DNA of 55,418 bases from the NCBI GenBank assembly GCA_004296775.1, contig RHGE01000041.1:1-55418 (forward strand), given 5' to 3'. Origin of the DNA: Marinilabiliaceae bacterium JC017 (lineage in GTDB: Bacteria > Bacteroidota > Bacteroidia > Bacteroidales > Marinilabiliaceae). The notes beneath the pieces are model-generated. The model worked only from the letters and a program-made list of their open reading frames with translations. It ran no database searches and had not been told where the DNA came from. Each line of letters starts with the position of its first letter. Position 1 is the first letter of the stretch. Positions 1 to 8,969 of the stretch are shown in pieces. Position numbers and translations under genes: made by a program.

Positions 1-36
1 GAGGCTTTTTTTCAGGCTACTCCTGAAAATGCATAG
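1..36 (+). CDS. Tail of an upstream small ORF, duplicate of the next one (partial)
   Basis: The window opens inside a reading frame that ends EAFFQATPENA followed by TAG at 34-36. The same C-terminal peptide (EEAFFQATPEKT) ends the small ORF at 79-294. The DNA of 1-29 is repeated exactly at 259-287. This therefore looks like the 3' end of a paralogous copy standing in tandem with the next ORF. No function can be assigned, and whether either copy is translated is unknown. Confidence 0.3.
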   Translation, partial: EAFFQATPENA

Positions 37-78
37 GCGCTTAGGAAGCAACTTTTAGCAACATGTTGTTCAAATTGG

Positions 79-294
79 ATGGAAACACTTAGAGATAAAT
101 GGAGATACATTGAAACAGATAGAAATATTTTGAAACAATCAGTACTTTTCAAAGAACAATCTCCACTTCCAATTGATGAAAAATCTCTGCGTCTCAGCGC
201 CTCCGCGGTATATAATGAATCTTGTCAAAACAATCAGTTAAAGGCAACATTCCTCGAAGAGGCTTTTTTTCAGGCTACTCCTGAAAAAACATAG
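79..294 (+). CDS. Small hypothetical protein, 71 aa, tandem copy
   Basis: ATG at 79, 71 codons, not recognised. It has no signal peptide or membrane segment and is mostly polar. Part of its codons (about 186-210) are a GC-rich string reading as SLRLSASAVY, which resembles short phrases seen between genes in many bacterial genomes, so the ORF may be a shadow of an intergenic repeat. In favour of coding, the C-terminal peptide is also the end of a second ORF entering the window at position 1. The two could be tandem paralogues or two copies of a non-coding repeat. Confidence 0.3.
   Translation: METLRDKWRYIETDRNILKQSVLFKEQSPLPIDEKSLRLSASAVYNESCQNNQLKATFLEEAFFQATPEKT
259..287 (+). repeat. 29-bp direct repeat, second copy of 1-29
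   Basis: Positions 259-287 are identical to 1-29, including a run of seven T and the CAGGCTACTCCTG stretch. The spacing of 258 bp suggests a tandem unit of about that size, of which the first copy lies mostly outside the window. Confidence 0.8.
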
Positions 295-353
295 TGTCTT
301 ATCAGTAATGATTGTGCATTTTTTGGCAAGATATTGCAATCCCGGTCATGCAA

Positions 354-400
354 ATCTTGATACTTATATCTAAGTACTTTTCTGGCTTGTCCAGGTTAGG
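354..400 (+). repeat. Dispersed intergenic repeat A, copy 1
   Basis: This is a short repeat with core ACTTTTCTGGCTTGTCCAGG at 376-395, preceded by an ATCTTGATACT phrase at 354. Two other copies lie at 41549-41576 and 46384-46436, all outside genes. CTGG-CTTGT-CCAG can form only a 4-bp hairpin, so it is not a terminator. Its function is unknown. Confidence 0.7.
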
Positions 401-515
401 ATTAATAAAATTCTTACCGAACCATTGGGAAGTAACTTATTGGTGTTTTCATCCATCATCCCTTAAATAAGGATAAAGATAGTGCAGGAGGAAATAAATT
501 AACCTTTCTTTTTAT

Positions 516-543
516 TTTGGTTTTTTATTTCTGATTAGTTTTG
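516..543 (+). promoter_or_regulatory. Candidate promoter of the AraC gene
   Basis: TAGTTTTG at 536-543 matches the Bacteroidota -7 element TAnnTTTG. A TTTG lies upstream at 516-519, but the spacing of 16 is shorter than the usual 19-21. The predicted transcript would begin a few bases before the ATG at 566. Confidence 0.35.
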
Positions 544-565
544 CCTTATTAAAGATTTGTGGGAT

Positions 566-1450
566 ATGGTGGAGCTAAAAAGTACGGAAGAGATTGTGAA
601 TATTTTAAAGTTGAAGCGTCGCATTATTCATAAGGACATTATTGCTTTTAAGTTTGACGAAGTGAACCCACAGGATCCGCTGGCTGAAACCGGGTATCAT
701 AGTGACTTTTTTGAAATTGTTATTGCCAAGCAGGATTCAGGCACGCTCTTGCACCGTCATAAGGTCTATACTAATTTGGACAACACCCTTAACTTCTTAT
801 CCCCGATGCAGATGGTCAAATACATTCCATCAGATATTAGTAAATCAGACACCGGAATTTCCATCTTGTTTAAGGCATCGCTTTTCTTCCCTGTCCTGCA
901 AAATTATGATATCAGAAATGATTTTCCTTTTTTTAAGATACACACCTCACCAATATACCGGCTTACTGAGCAACAAACACATTCGCTTTATCCACTTTTT
1001 GAGTCCTTGTATCACGAAAGCCTGCAAAACGATATAGGCAGTTTAAGAATTATACGTGCTTACCTGGATATCATTCTCAACAGTTGCTTGCGTGTGATGA
1101 AGCAGAATGTTGAAACGGTTACGCTGTCGCGACCGGAAACGATTACCTGTAAGTTTGAAGAGTTGGTGGCTTCATATCAACCGGAATTTAAATCGCTTAA
1201 AGATTATGCAGCCAATTTAAACATAAGCCCTGTCTACCTGTCGGAATGTATTAAAAAAGTTACCGGCAAAACCGCCAGGCAAGTGATGGTCGACTACCGG
1301 CTTCTTAAAGCCAAGTCGTTATTGAAGCAATATGAAATGCCGATAAAAGAAATTGCCTGCGAGTTAGGCTTTGACGAAGTCACTAATTTTACCAAGTTCT
1401 TTAAAAAACACACGGGTCATACTCCCTCCCAATTCAGACACACACCCTAG
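566..1450 (+). CDS. AraC family transcriptional regulator
   Basis: A 294-residue DNA-binding regulator. The last 85 or so residues form the double helix-turn-helix of the AraC/XylS family. The first HTH lies in LKDYAANLNISPVYLSECIK and the second in IKEIACELGFDEVTNFTKFF, ending with the typical TGHTPSQFR. The N-terminal 200 residues resemble a cupin-like sensory domain and would hold the effector site. I chose the ATG at 566; a TTG three codons upstream is in frame. It stands 98 bp upstream of the RND efflux operon in the same direction, an arrangement common for local activators of RND pumps. Control of the pump is inferred, and the inducer is unknown. Confidence 0.9.
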   Translation: MVELKSTEEIVNILKLKRRIIHKDIIAFKFDEVNPQDPLAETGYHSDFFEIVIAKQDSGTLLHRHKVYTNLDNTLNFLSPMQMVKYIPSDISKSDTGISILFKASLFFPVLQNYDIRNDFPFFKIHTSPIYRLTEQQTHSLYPLFESLYHESLQNDIGSLRIIRAYLDIILNSCLRVMKQNVETVTLSRPETITCKFEELVASYQPEFKSLKDYAANLNISPVYLSECIKKVTGKTARQVMVDYRLLKAKSLLKQYEMPIKEIACELGFDEVTNFTKFFKKHTGHTPSQFRHTP

Positions 1451-1548
1451 TTTTTTACCATTTTATCCTTAGGAATTACCTTTTATTAAAGCAGCCCTTT
1501 AAATTTCTTTGTACCTCTTTTTAATAATCCGATTAATAATAAAAGGTG

Positions 1549-2655
1549 ATGCAAAGATTAAGTGTAGCAGTGCTGGCTGTATTTCTCTGTGCCTGCGGGG
1601 GAAACAACCACCAATCACAAGGGCAAAGTGATCCTAAACTGCCGGTTTTGGAAGTGACAAAAATTGATTTGGAATCGTTTACCGGTTACCCGGTAGCGAT
1701 TGAAGGAACCAAAAACATTCATATACGCGCCAAAGTAGACGGTTATATCAGTAAGGTTTACGTGGATGAAGGGCAAATGGTAAAAGCCGGCACGCCATTG
1801 TTTAAACTGGAGACCCGGTCGTTGACCCAAAGTGCCAAAGCAGCCAACTCGGCGTTGGCATCAGCGCAGCTGGAAGTACAAAAACTGAAGCCGCTGGTGA
1901 AACAAAACATTGTGAGTGCCTTGGAACTGGAAACGGCAGAGGCTAAACTGGAACAGGCACGTGCTACCTATCAGGGTATTTTGGCCAACATCGCGTATAC
2001 CAATATTAAGAGTCCCGTTGATGGCATTGTGGGAACCATCAATTTCCGCGAAGGGGCCCTGGTGTCACCGGCTACTCCCCAGGCCCTGACACAGGTGTCA
2101 AACATCCACCAGGTGTACGGTTTCTTTTCTATCAATGAGAAGGAATTTATCCGGATGATGGGTAGCACCGAAGGGCAAACCATGGATGAAAAAATAAGCC
2201 ATCTGCCACAGGTGGACCTGTTATTGGCCGATGGATCGGTGTATCCGCACAAAGGTACCATTGAAACCATTGCCGGGCAGGTAGATAAAAACACCGGGGC
2301 CATTCAGTTTCGTGCTACCTTCCCCAATCCGGATTATATGCTGCGAAACGGCAACAGCGGGCAAATCAGGATGCCCGAGTACTACCGTCAATGTGTGGCC
2401 ATTCCTCACCAGTGCTCGTTTGAGGTGCAAGGTATTCCACATGTCTATCTTTTATCGGCCGATGGTACCCTGCAAAGTAAAGCCCTTGATGTAAAAGCCA
2501 AGGTGGGTCGTTTCCTGGTGGTTAACAACGGGTTAAGTGAAGGCGAAACCATATTGGCAAAAGGGTTAAATAAAGTCTTGCCGGGGAGCAAAATTATTCC
2601 GAAAAAGACGACCATCAAGGAACTTATCGAAGCATTTAAACCTGTATTTAAGTAA
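1549..2655 (+). CDS. RND efflux periplasmic adaptor subunit (MFP), lipoprotein
   Basis: A 368-residue adaptor of a tripartite efflux pump (HlyD/AcrA family). It links the inner-membrane permease to the outer-membrane channel. The N-terminus is a lipoprotein signal with the lipobox FLCAC at about residues 12-16. Then come a biotinyl-lipoyl-like half (HIRAKVDGYISKVYVDEGQMVKAG), a helical hairpin (about 85-130), the second lipoyl half (IKSPVDGIVGTI) and the beta-barrel and membrane-proximal domains. The ATG at 1549 is preferred over an overlapping GTG at 1546. AAAAGG lies directly upstream. The gene ends 3 bp before the permease, so the two are co-transcribed. Confidence 0.95.
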   Translation: MQRLSVAVLAVFLCACGGNNHQSQGQSDPKLPVLEVTKIDLESFTGYPVAIEGTKNIHIRAKVDGYISKVYVDEGQMVKAGTPLFKLETRSLTQSAKAANSALASAQLEVQKLKPLVKQNIVSALELETAEAKLEQARATYQGILANIAYTNIKSPVDGIVGTINFREGALVSPATPQALTQVSNIHQVYGFFSINEKEFIRMMGSTEGQTMDEKISHLPQVDLLLADGSVYPHKGTIETIAGQVDKNTGAIQFRATFPNPDYMLRNGNSGQIRMPEYYRQCVAIPHQCSFEVQGIPHVYLLSADGTLQSKALDVKAKVGRFLVVNNGLSEGETILAKGLNKVLPGSKIIPKKTTIKELIEAFKPVFK

Positions 2656-2658
2656 AGC

Positions 2659-5600
2659 ATGAATTTTCAATTATTTATCAAACGGCCCGTGTTGTCAGCG
2701 GTTATCTCTATCATTATACTGCTGGGGGGCTATATCAGCCTCTTGCAGCTTCCGGTGACGCAATATCCCGATATAGCGCCTCCCTCTGTGATGGTGACCG
2801 CCAGTTATCCCGGGGCCAATGCCGAGACGATTCGTGAAAGTGTGGTTATCCCCATTGAAGAGCAGATTAATGGGGTGGAAGGTATGACTTATATTCAGTC
2901 CACAGCCAGTAACGATGGAAGTGCTTCCATTACTGTTTACTTCAAACAGGGCACCGATCCCGATATTGCTGCTGTAAACGTGCAAAACCGTGTGGCCTCG
3001 GCAGCGCCATCCCTTCCGGCCATCGTTAACACCTACGGAGTAAAAACTGAAAAGGTGATTAACTCGGCAATCATGTACCTGTCAATCATCTCTGAGAATG
3101 CCGACTACGACGAGACCTTTTTAATGAATTATCTTAATATTAACATTAAACCGGAGTTGTTGCGGATTAACGGTATCAGCCGGCTTAGTATTTTTGGTAT
3201 AAGAGATTATTCCATGCGGATTTGGATTTCGCCGGAAAAAATGGCTGCCTACCGGTTATCGGTCAATGAGGTATTGAGTGCCATCAGGGAACAGAGCCAG
3301 GAAGTGGCTGCCGGTTCACTGGGACAAAATGCCGGAGAGGCCTTTGAATATGTGATTAAATACAAAGGGCGCTTCAAGACGCCGGCGGAATATGGAAACA
3401 TTGTGTTGGGCTCGGGCGCCAAAGGGGGTATCCTGCGGCTAAAAGACGTGGCCGATATTGAGTTGGGGGCTTTTAATTACAGCTGCAGCTCCCAGGCTGA
3501 TGGTCATCCTGCCATTGCTTTTGGTATATATCAAACGCCGGGTTCCAATGCGCAGCAGATTGCCCATGCCATTTACAAGGAGATTGATCGCCTTAGCCAG
3601 CGCATGCCCGAAGGGGTTAAAATCATCGATGAATATGATACCAATAAATTCCTGGAAGCTTCTCTAAGCAAGGTGAAATCCAGCTTGTACATGGCTTTTG
3701 TACTGGTTATCCTGGTGATGTTCCTGTTTTTGCAGGACTGGCGTGCTACCGTCGTGCCTTCCATCGCCGTTCCGGTGGCCATTATAGGTACTTTTTTCTT
3801 TTTGCAGTTGGCTGGTTTTTCGCTCAACCTGTTAACGTTGTTTGCCATGATTTTGGCTATTGGTATCGTGGTTGACAATGCCATTGTGGTGGTTGAAGCT
3901 GTTTATACCAAGCTGAATGCCGGTGCCCGGAGTGCCAAAACGGCCACCCTGGATGCCATGCAAGAAATCATAGGTGCGCTGGTGTCAGGTACTTTGGTGA
4001 TGGTGGCAGTTTTTTTACCGATCACTTTTCTGGATGGTCCGTCCGGTATTTTTTATAAACAGTTTGGTGTTATCCTGATTGTTTCCATTCTTATTTCTGC
4101 CGTTAATGCCCTCACATTAAGTCCTGCCTTAACCGCTCTTTTGATGAAGCCGCAAAAAGAAACGGAAAATAACGGTTTTATGCAGCGCTTCTTTATGGCC
4201 TTTAATGCCGGGTTGGAGTTGTTTACCAACAGTTATCTGTCGAAAGTCCGCTTCTTATTTAAACACAAATGGATCAGTGCGGCTATCTTACTTGTGGCCG
4301 GTGGCCTCATCTACGTCAGTTCAGTGATGATGCCAAAGGGATTTGTACCCACGGAAGACCAGTCGAACATTTTTGTAAACATTGATTTGCCCGAAGGTGC
4401 TTCAATGGACCGTACCCTGGCGCTTTGCGATAAGTTGCAACGTACTTTCAAACAGGCAGAAGGCGTTAAAGCCACTACTATGGTGGCGGGATACAATTTC
4501 TTCAGTGGCGCCGGAAGTTCCTATGCCATGGGGTTTGTGAAACTGGATGATTGGGATAACCGTACCGAGGATCATTTGAGCATCGATGCGATTTTAGGGA
4601 ATTTATATGCTTTGGTTGAAGGTATTCCGGAAGCAAATATTATTTTGTTCACCCCCTCTACGCTTCCTGGTTTCGGAGATATGAGTGGAGTGGAAGCTCA
4701 ACTGTTAAGGCTGGGGAATGCCACCGATGAAGAATTTGATCAGGTGGCTCATGAATACATTGCTAAGTTAACCGCTGATCCTTCAATCGCAATGGTTTCA
4801 AACTCCTTCAATATTCGCTTTCCGCAATATGATATGAAAGTGAATGTGGCAAAAGCCCGGGAAGCCGGTGTGGCAATTAGTGAAATATTTTCGGCGATGC
4901 AAGCCTATATCGGAGGGGCTTATGCAGGTGATTTTAACCGTTTTGGTAAGCAGTATAAGGTAATGGTTCAAAGTAAACCAGATGACAGGAACGAGCAAAA
5001 AAGCCTTCAAAATATAATGGTTAAAAATACAGTTGGCGAGATGGCACCGCTTACCGAGTTTATTGATCTCAAAAAGGTCAACGGGCCACAAATAATTAAG
5101 CGTTTTAACTTGCGCAACAGCATTAGTCTGAACGGGATGATTAATATCGGATCCTCCTCGGGTGATGGTATTGAGGCCTTTCGCCGCATCGCTGCCAGTG
5201 AATTACCCAGTGACTATGAGGTGGTATTTAGTGGTTTAACACGCGAGGAAGTGATTGCCGGTAACAAAGCGACTATCATTTTTCTATTGAGTTTGGCCTT
5301 TGTTTACCTTCTTCTGGCTGCCCAATATGAGAGCTTTATATTGCCGTTCTCCATTATTATTCCCATGGTTATTGGCGTTGCCGGTGCTTTTGTTACCAAC
5401 CTGCTGCGTGGTTTGGATAATAATATCTTTTTCCAGATCGGATTGGTGATGCTAATCGGATTGCTATCCAAGAATGCCATCCTGATGGTGGAATTCTCGC
5501 TTCAGAAACGGCGTGAAGGCCTGAGTCTGGTGAAATCAGCTTTGGAAGGTGCCCGTTTGCGGTTGCGTCCTATCCTCATGACTTCGCTTACCTTCATTAT

Positions 5601-5787
5601 CGGGCTGCTTCCCCTGGTGTTTGCCAACGGTGTTGGTGCCAAAGGAAACCAGAGCATCGGGACAGGTGCCGCCGGTGGCATGCTAATCGGTACCATGGTG
5701 GGTATCCTGGTGATACCGGCCATGTTTGTGTTCTTCCAGTATTTACAGGAAAAGATCCAGTCAAAAAAGATTAACGAAGATGAATAA
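2659..5787 (+). CDS. RND multidrug efflux permease (HAE1 / AcrB-like)
   Basis: A 1042-residue inner-membrane proton-driven exporter, full length for the HAE1 family. It has the expected plan of 12 membrane helices and two large periplasmic loops. It starts NFQLFIKRPVLSAVISIIIL (helix 1). Helix 4 holds the proton-relay motif as GIVVDNAIVVVE: D406 corresponds to AcrB D407, but the next position is N407 where AcrB has D408. Helix 10 carries K938 in LLSKNAILMVEF, equivalent to AcrB K940. The VDN form appears to be common in Bacteroidota pumps (recollection, not checked). The gene sits between the adaptor and the outer-membrane factor and overlaps the latter by 8 bp. Substrates cannot be read from the sequence. 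Confidence 0.96.
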   Translation: MNFQLFIKRPVLSAVISIIILLGGYISLLQLPVTQYPDIAPPSVMVTASYPGANAETIRESVVIPIEEQINGVEGMTYIQSTASNDGSASITVYFKQGTDPDIAAVNVQNRVASAAPSLPAIVNTYGVKTEKVINSAIMYLSIISENADYDETFLMNYLNINIKPELLRINGISRLSIFGIRDYSMRIWISPEKMAAYRLSVNEVLSAIREQSQEVAAGSLGQNAGEAFEYVIKYKGRFKTPAEYGNIVLGSGAKGGILRLKDVADIELGAFNYSCSSQADGHPAIAFGIYQTPGSNAQQIAHAIYKEIDRLSQRMPEGVKIIDEYDTNKFLEASLSKVKSSLYMAFVLVILVMFLFLQDWRATVVPSIAVPVAIIGTFFFLQLAGFSLNLLTLFAMILAIGIVVDNAIVVVEAVYTKLNAGARSAKTATLDAMQEIIGALVSGTLVMVAVFLPITFLDGPSGIFYKQFGVILIVSILISAVNALTLSPALTALLMKPQKETENNGFMQRFFMAFNAGLELFTNSYLSKVRFLFKHKWISAAILLVAGGLIYVSSVMMPKGFVPTEDQSNIFVNIDLPEGASMDRTLALCDKLQRTFKQAEGVKATTMVAGYNFFSGAGSSYAMGFVKLDDWDNRTEDHLSIDAILGNLYALVEGIPEANIILFTPSTLPGFGDMSGVEAQLLRLGNATDEEFDQVAHEYIAKLTADPSIAMVSNSFNIRFPQYDMKVNVAKAREAGVAISEIFSAMQAYIGGAYAGDFNRFGKQYKVMVQSKPDDRNEQKSLQNIMVKNTVGEMAPLTEFIDLKKVNGPQIIKRFNLRNSISLNGMINIGSSSGDGIEAFRRIAASELPSDYEVVFSGLTREEVIAGNKATIIFLLSLAFVYLLLAAQYESFILPFSIIIPMVIGVAGAFVTNLLRGLDNNIFFQIGLVMLIGLLSKNAILMVEFSLQKRREGLSLVKSALEGARLRLRPILMTSLTFIIGLLPLVFANGVGAKGNQSIGTGAAGGMLIGTMVGILVIPAMFVFFQYLQEKIQSKKINEDE

Positions 5788-7159
5788 CAGATATATAAAT
5801 AGCCTCCTTACAGGGCTTTTACTGCTACTGGCCGGTTTGCAAAGTTGTGTGGTCAGTAAACAATATGAACGGTCTGACCAGCTGCCTGTATCCGATAATT
5901 ACCGGATGAGTCAGGTGGATATTCAAACCGATAGCCTGGTTGATCCCGGTTGGCGCAACTATTTCAAAGATCCGGTTCTGATCAAACACATTGAAACGGC
6001 CATCAATAATAATCGCGACTATGTCATGGCGAGTCATCAGTTATTGAGGGCCGATGCCCTGGTAAAACAAGCCAGAGCCGCATATATTCCCACATTGAAT
6101 GCTTCGGCAACGGCTCAAAATGCTGTGAAAGGTGATCAGCCGGATAGTTATCTGCTGAATGGCGACGTTAGTTGGGAAGTTGATTTATGGGGTAAGATCC
6201 GAAGCAACAAACGTGCCGCTGTTGCCGATTTCTTTATGGCAAAAGCCAATCAACAGGCGTTTCATGCGTTGTTAATCGCACAAGTGGCACAAGCCTATAT
6301 ACAGCTTATGGCGCTGGATGAGCAATATGAGCTCACCAAACAAACCTTAAGTCTGCGCCTTGAGCATGTAAAAACCATGCAAGCCTTAAAAGAGGCCGGC
6401 AGGACCAATGAAGCCGGTGTGCAACAGGCGCTGGCGCAGCGCTACCAGGTTGAAAGCCTGCTTTGTGATTTGGAAAACAGCATTCTGTTGCAGGAGAACG
6501 CGCTGAGTATTTTGCTGGGACATAGTCCTCAAGCCATTGAGCGGGAGTCGTTGGGAAGTTTTGAGACCCTTCCCGTTAAATCGGTTGGCGTGCCATCTGA
6601 ACTGCTGGACCGGCGCCCTGACGTGAAAGCCGCCGAATTGAAGCTTATCAAGGCCTTTGAACTGACCAATGTGGCCAGGGCGCAGTACTATCCTTCTGTC
6701 ACCCTCAGTGCCAATGGCGGTTATAATGCCATGAAACTATCTGAGTGGATCAAACCGGGATCGCTTTTATTCAATGTGGCTGGTTCTTTAGTACAGCCGG
6801 TTATTAATGGCCGGCGAATACGGACCCAGCATGAGATTGCCAAAATCAATCAGCAAGATGCCTTGCTCAGTTTTGAACAAAGCTTAATAAATGCGGGGAA
6901 GGAGGTTTCGGATGCCTTGTTTAATATTCAGTTAGCTGACAAACAACTTGGCCTGAAGCAAAAGCAACTGGAAGCCGAGCAAAGAGCGTTGGAATCATCC
7001 AGAGCCTTACTGAATCAGGGAATGGTAAATTACCTTGAAGTGCTGTTGGCACAGGAGAGTGTATTGAACTCTCAGTTAAATATTATTGGTGTGCAAAGCC
7101 AGCAATGGGCCCATCGCATTCAACTCTATAAAGCCTTGGGAGGCGGTATCGATGAATAG
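5780..7159 (+). CDS. Outer-membrane efflux channel, TolC/OprM (NodT) family lipoprotein
   Basis: A 459-residue outer-membrane factor that completes the tripartite pump. The start is the ATG at 5780, overlapping the permease stop (ATGAATAA), which signals translational coupling. An upstream in-frame start exists but would lie inside the permease and lack a signal peptide. The N-terminus is a lipoprotein signal with cysteine in LLLLAGLQSCVVSKQYE. Two long alpha-helical repeats follow, each with the OEP-domain pattern. PSELLDRRPDVKAAELKL (about residues 273-290) is the NodT family hallmark. A strong terminator follows directly. Confidence 0.95.
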   Translation: MNNRYINSLLTGLLLLLAGLQSCVVSKQYERSDQLPVSDNYRMSQVDIQTDSLVDPGWRNYFKDPVLIKHIETAINNNRDYVMASHQLLRADALVKQARAAYIPTLNASATAQNAVKGDQPDSYLLNGDVSWEVDLWGKIRSNKRAAVADFFMAKANQQAFHALLIAQVAQAYIQLMALDEQYELTKQTLSLRLEHVKTMQALKEAGRTNEAGVQQALAQRYQVESLLCDLENSILLQENALSILLGHSPQAIERESLGSFETLPVKSVGVPSELLDRRPDVKAAELKLIKAFELTNVARAQYYPSVTLSANGGYNAMKLSEWIKPGSLLFNVAGSLVQPVINGRRIRTQHEIAKINQQDALLSFEQSLINAGKEVSDALFNIQLADKQLGLKQKQLEAEQRALESSRALLNQGMVNYLEVLLAQESVLNSQLNIIGVQSQQWAHRIQLYKALGGGIDE

Positions 7160-7169
7160 GTAAACGAAT

Positions 7170-7197
7170 ACCCAGGGTATCACCCTGGGTGTTTTTT
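7170..7197 (+). terminator. Rho-independent terminator of the efflux operon
   Basis: A perfect 9-bp stem, ACCCAGGGT (7170-7178) with ACCCTGGGT (7182-7190), has a 3-nt loop and is followed by G and six T. It begins 11 bp after the TolC-like stop codon. Confidence 0.9.
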
Positions 7198-7416
7198 ATT
7201 TATGCTATTCAAGGAATGAACCCATGGGGGATAGGATGGTTCGAAGGACATTAATGTTAGGACTTTGCAGAAGCGCCCCTCAATTTACCGGAAGGATTTG
7301 TGAATATGTTCTCAATTTGCAGGAATACATTGTTTGTTCCGGATCGTGTAATTCTTGTTAATACTTAAAAAAAATACACTGATTGAGCGTCAATTACTTT
7401 TGTTATTGGAATCTGA

Positions 7417-7722
7417 ATCATCCTGTTTTGTGATGTTGGCTATGAAGATTGTAATGATTGCAATGACTAACGAGGCGATATGATATTGAAATCCTGGGTG
7501 GGACGGTTACCTCAATGCGATAATGACTTGGCTTCGCAATGCACAATGAGTCGTTTATAGGATTCGATATCAAACATAGATTTGTATAAGATAGGTCTGC
7601 AACTGATAGATGTTTTTATCAATTCATATGAAAGAGAACCTGAAGTGATCATTTTAGATTTTGTTGATGCCAACAATAATACCTATGGAAACTAAAGTTG
7701 GCTTGATTTTTCTAATCGAGTT
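7417..7722 (+). pseudogene. Remnant of an IS1380-family transposase
   Basis: The frame through 7441-7443 reads GYEDCNDC, a stop, then LKSWVGRLPQCDNDLASQ, TMSRL, a stop, then LYKIGLQLIDVFINSY, EREPEVIILDFVDANNNTYG, and a stop. These phrases in this order match the N-terminal half of the IS1380 (DDE) transposase as I know it: GYEDxxD, GRLPxxxxDLASQPTMSR, and the catalytic-aspartate region LDxDDTxxxxYG. At least three in-frame stops interrupt it. The catalytic stretch reads DFVDANNN instead of the usual DxDDT. The C-terminal half and the terminal inverted repeats are missing, so this is an old immobile fragment. Confidence 0.75.
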
Positions 7723-7732
7723 TAGTCACATT

Positions 7733-7766
7733 AAAAAGGATGTAGCCCTGATAGGATACATCCTTA
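7733..7766 (-). terminator. Rho-independent terminator of the WD40 gene
   Basis: A 9-bp perfect stem joins 7736-7744 (AAGGATGTA) and 7757-7765 (TACATCCTT), with a 12-nt loop. Read on the minus strand it is followed by TTTTT, so it terminates transcription of the minus-strand WD40 gene that ends at 7818. Confidence 0.75.
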
Positions 7767-7817
7767 ATTTGTGTGGGGTAGTGGTCGATAGCACTATTGT
7801 CTTTAAAAAAGAAACGC

Positions 7818-8969
7818 TTACTCCGCTATGGTCTGCGTTTTCAGCAGCTCTAAATACTTCTGGTAATAGGTATCAAAAAGTTTTTGTTCATACGCCTCGG
7901 CTTTAACTTGCCTCTCTTTGTATGCATCCCTTGATTCACCTTTACTTTTTGGTTGAAACAGTTCGTTATTATGAATGTCGTTATTCATGTCTGCGCCAAA
8001 ATAAAAGTCTACAAATAGGGATTTTGGCACTGACCACCGTGCAATTTGTCCTTCCTTGTCGCAGGAGTAAAATTCATCTCCTTTGTTGTTCCATTTCACA
8101 TCTAATACGGGCGTTTCGTGATGCACGTAATGGTAGATAAGATCGCCGGTTGAAATCATATACAAGTTAATGGAGTTGTCGTAGGATGCTGTTAGCAGAT
8201 ATTTCCCATTGGGGCTAATGTCTATGGCACTGACAGGCTTGGTATGTCCGCTGTAAACCTTAATGTTTTTACCTGTGTTCACATTCCAAAGTTTGGCATA
8301 ACCATCATGAGATGCAGAAATGAGGTTTTTGTCATGGTTTACAAATTCAAGACAACTAATCGGCCCGGCATGCGCAATTATTCTACGTGTTTGAGTTAAG
8401 GAGTCGGTTTTGTATAATTCTATCGTTTTATCCAGCGAGCCACAGGCAATCAGCTTATGGTTATCGCTTATTGCCACAGAAATAACACTTTTAGTTTGAG
8501 AGGTTGTTATTGATTGGGGAGTAGTAAGAGTACTAGCATTCCAATACCTGAACTTTTTCTCGTGAGATCCGCCCACAAAATAATCCTCAGCAGGTGTCAT
8601 AGCCCAATCGGTAATGGAAGTATGGCTTCCGGTGAATAGTTTTTCGGCTTTCTCTTCTCCGTTAATCCAAAGTTTGAAGCTCTTATCGCCAACGGTGTAA
8701 AAGCCGTCGTGCTTGTTCGAAAATTGCACTTCTACTACCGGCTGGTAATGTGCTTCCATTTCAAACACATTTTTCTTTTTCACTAAATCGTAAACCATTA
8801 CCATCTTATTCTCGCCACCAATAAGCAGTTTGGTGTTATCCTTGTTCACATCAATGCTGTTGGTGCGATAGTGACAGTTGACAACCTCTTCTTTTAGGTA
8901 TTCACTTTTTTGAGCCAATAGTGTGTTGGCAAAGAACAGAAGTATTAAGGCGAATATGGAATTTTTCAT
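7818..8969 (-). CDS. Exported WD40-repeat protein
   Basis: A 383-residue protein with an N-terminal signal peptide (ALILLFFANTLLAQ, cleavage after about residue 19). About seven WD40-like repeats follow. The clearest are at about residues 180-270: GSLDKTIELYK, SASHDGYAKLWN and TASYDNSINLYM, each preceded by an H-x-xPV or GH start. They should fold into one seven-bladed beta-propeller, probably a periplasmic binding platform. The last 70 residues are charged and helical. It is a single-gene minus-strand unit, with a terminator about 50 bp downstream. The partner and role are unknown. Confidence 0.88.
   Translation of the reverse strand: MKNSIFALILLFFANTLLAQKSEYLKEEVVNCHYRTNSIDVNKDNTKLLIGGENKMVMVYDLVKKKNVFEMEAHYQPVVEVQFSNKHDGFYTVGDKSFKLWINGEEKAEKLFTGSHTSITDWAMTPAEDYFVGGSHEKKFRYWNASTLTTPQSITTSQTKSVISVAISDNHKLIACGSLDKTIELYKTDSLTQTRRIIAHAGPISCLEFVNHDKNLISASHDGYAKLWNVNTGKNIKVYSGHTKPVSAIDISPNGKYLLTASYDNSINLYMISTGDLIYHYVHHETPVLDVKWNNKGDEFYSCDKEGQIARWSVPKSLFVDFYFGADMNNDIHNNELFQPKSKGESRDAYKERQVKAEAYEQKLFDTYYQKYLELLKTQTIAE

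Noticed and set aside
7661-7906. Plus-strand 81-residue ORF
   Set aside because: It joins the transposase remnant in another frame with the antisense of the WD40 gene; a chance reading frame.
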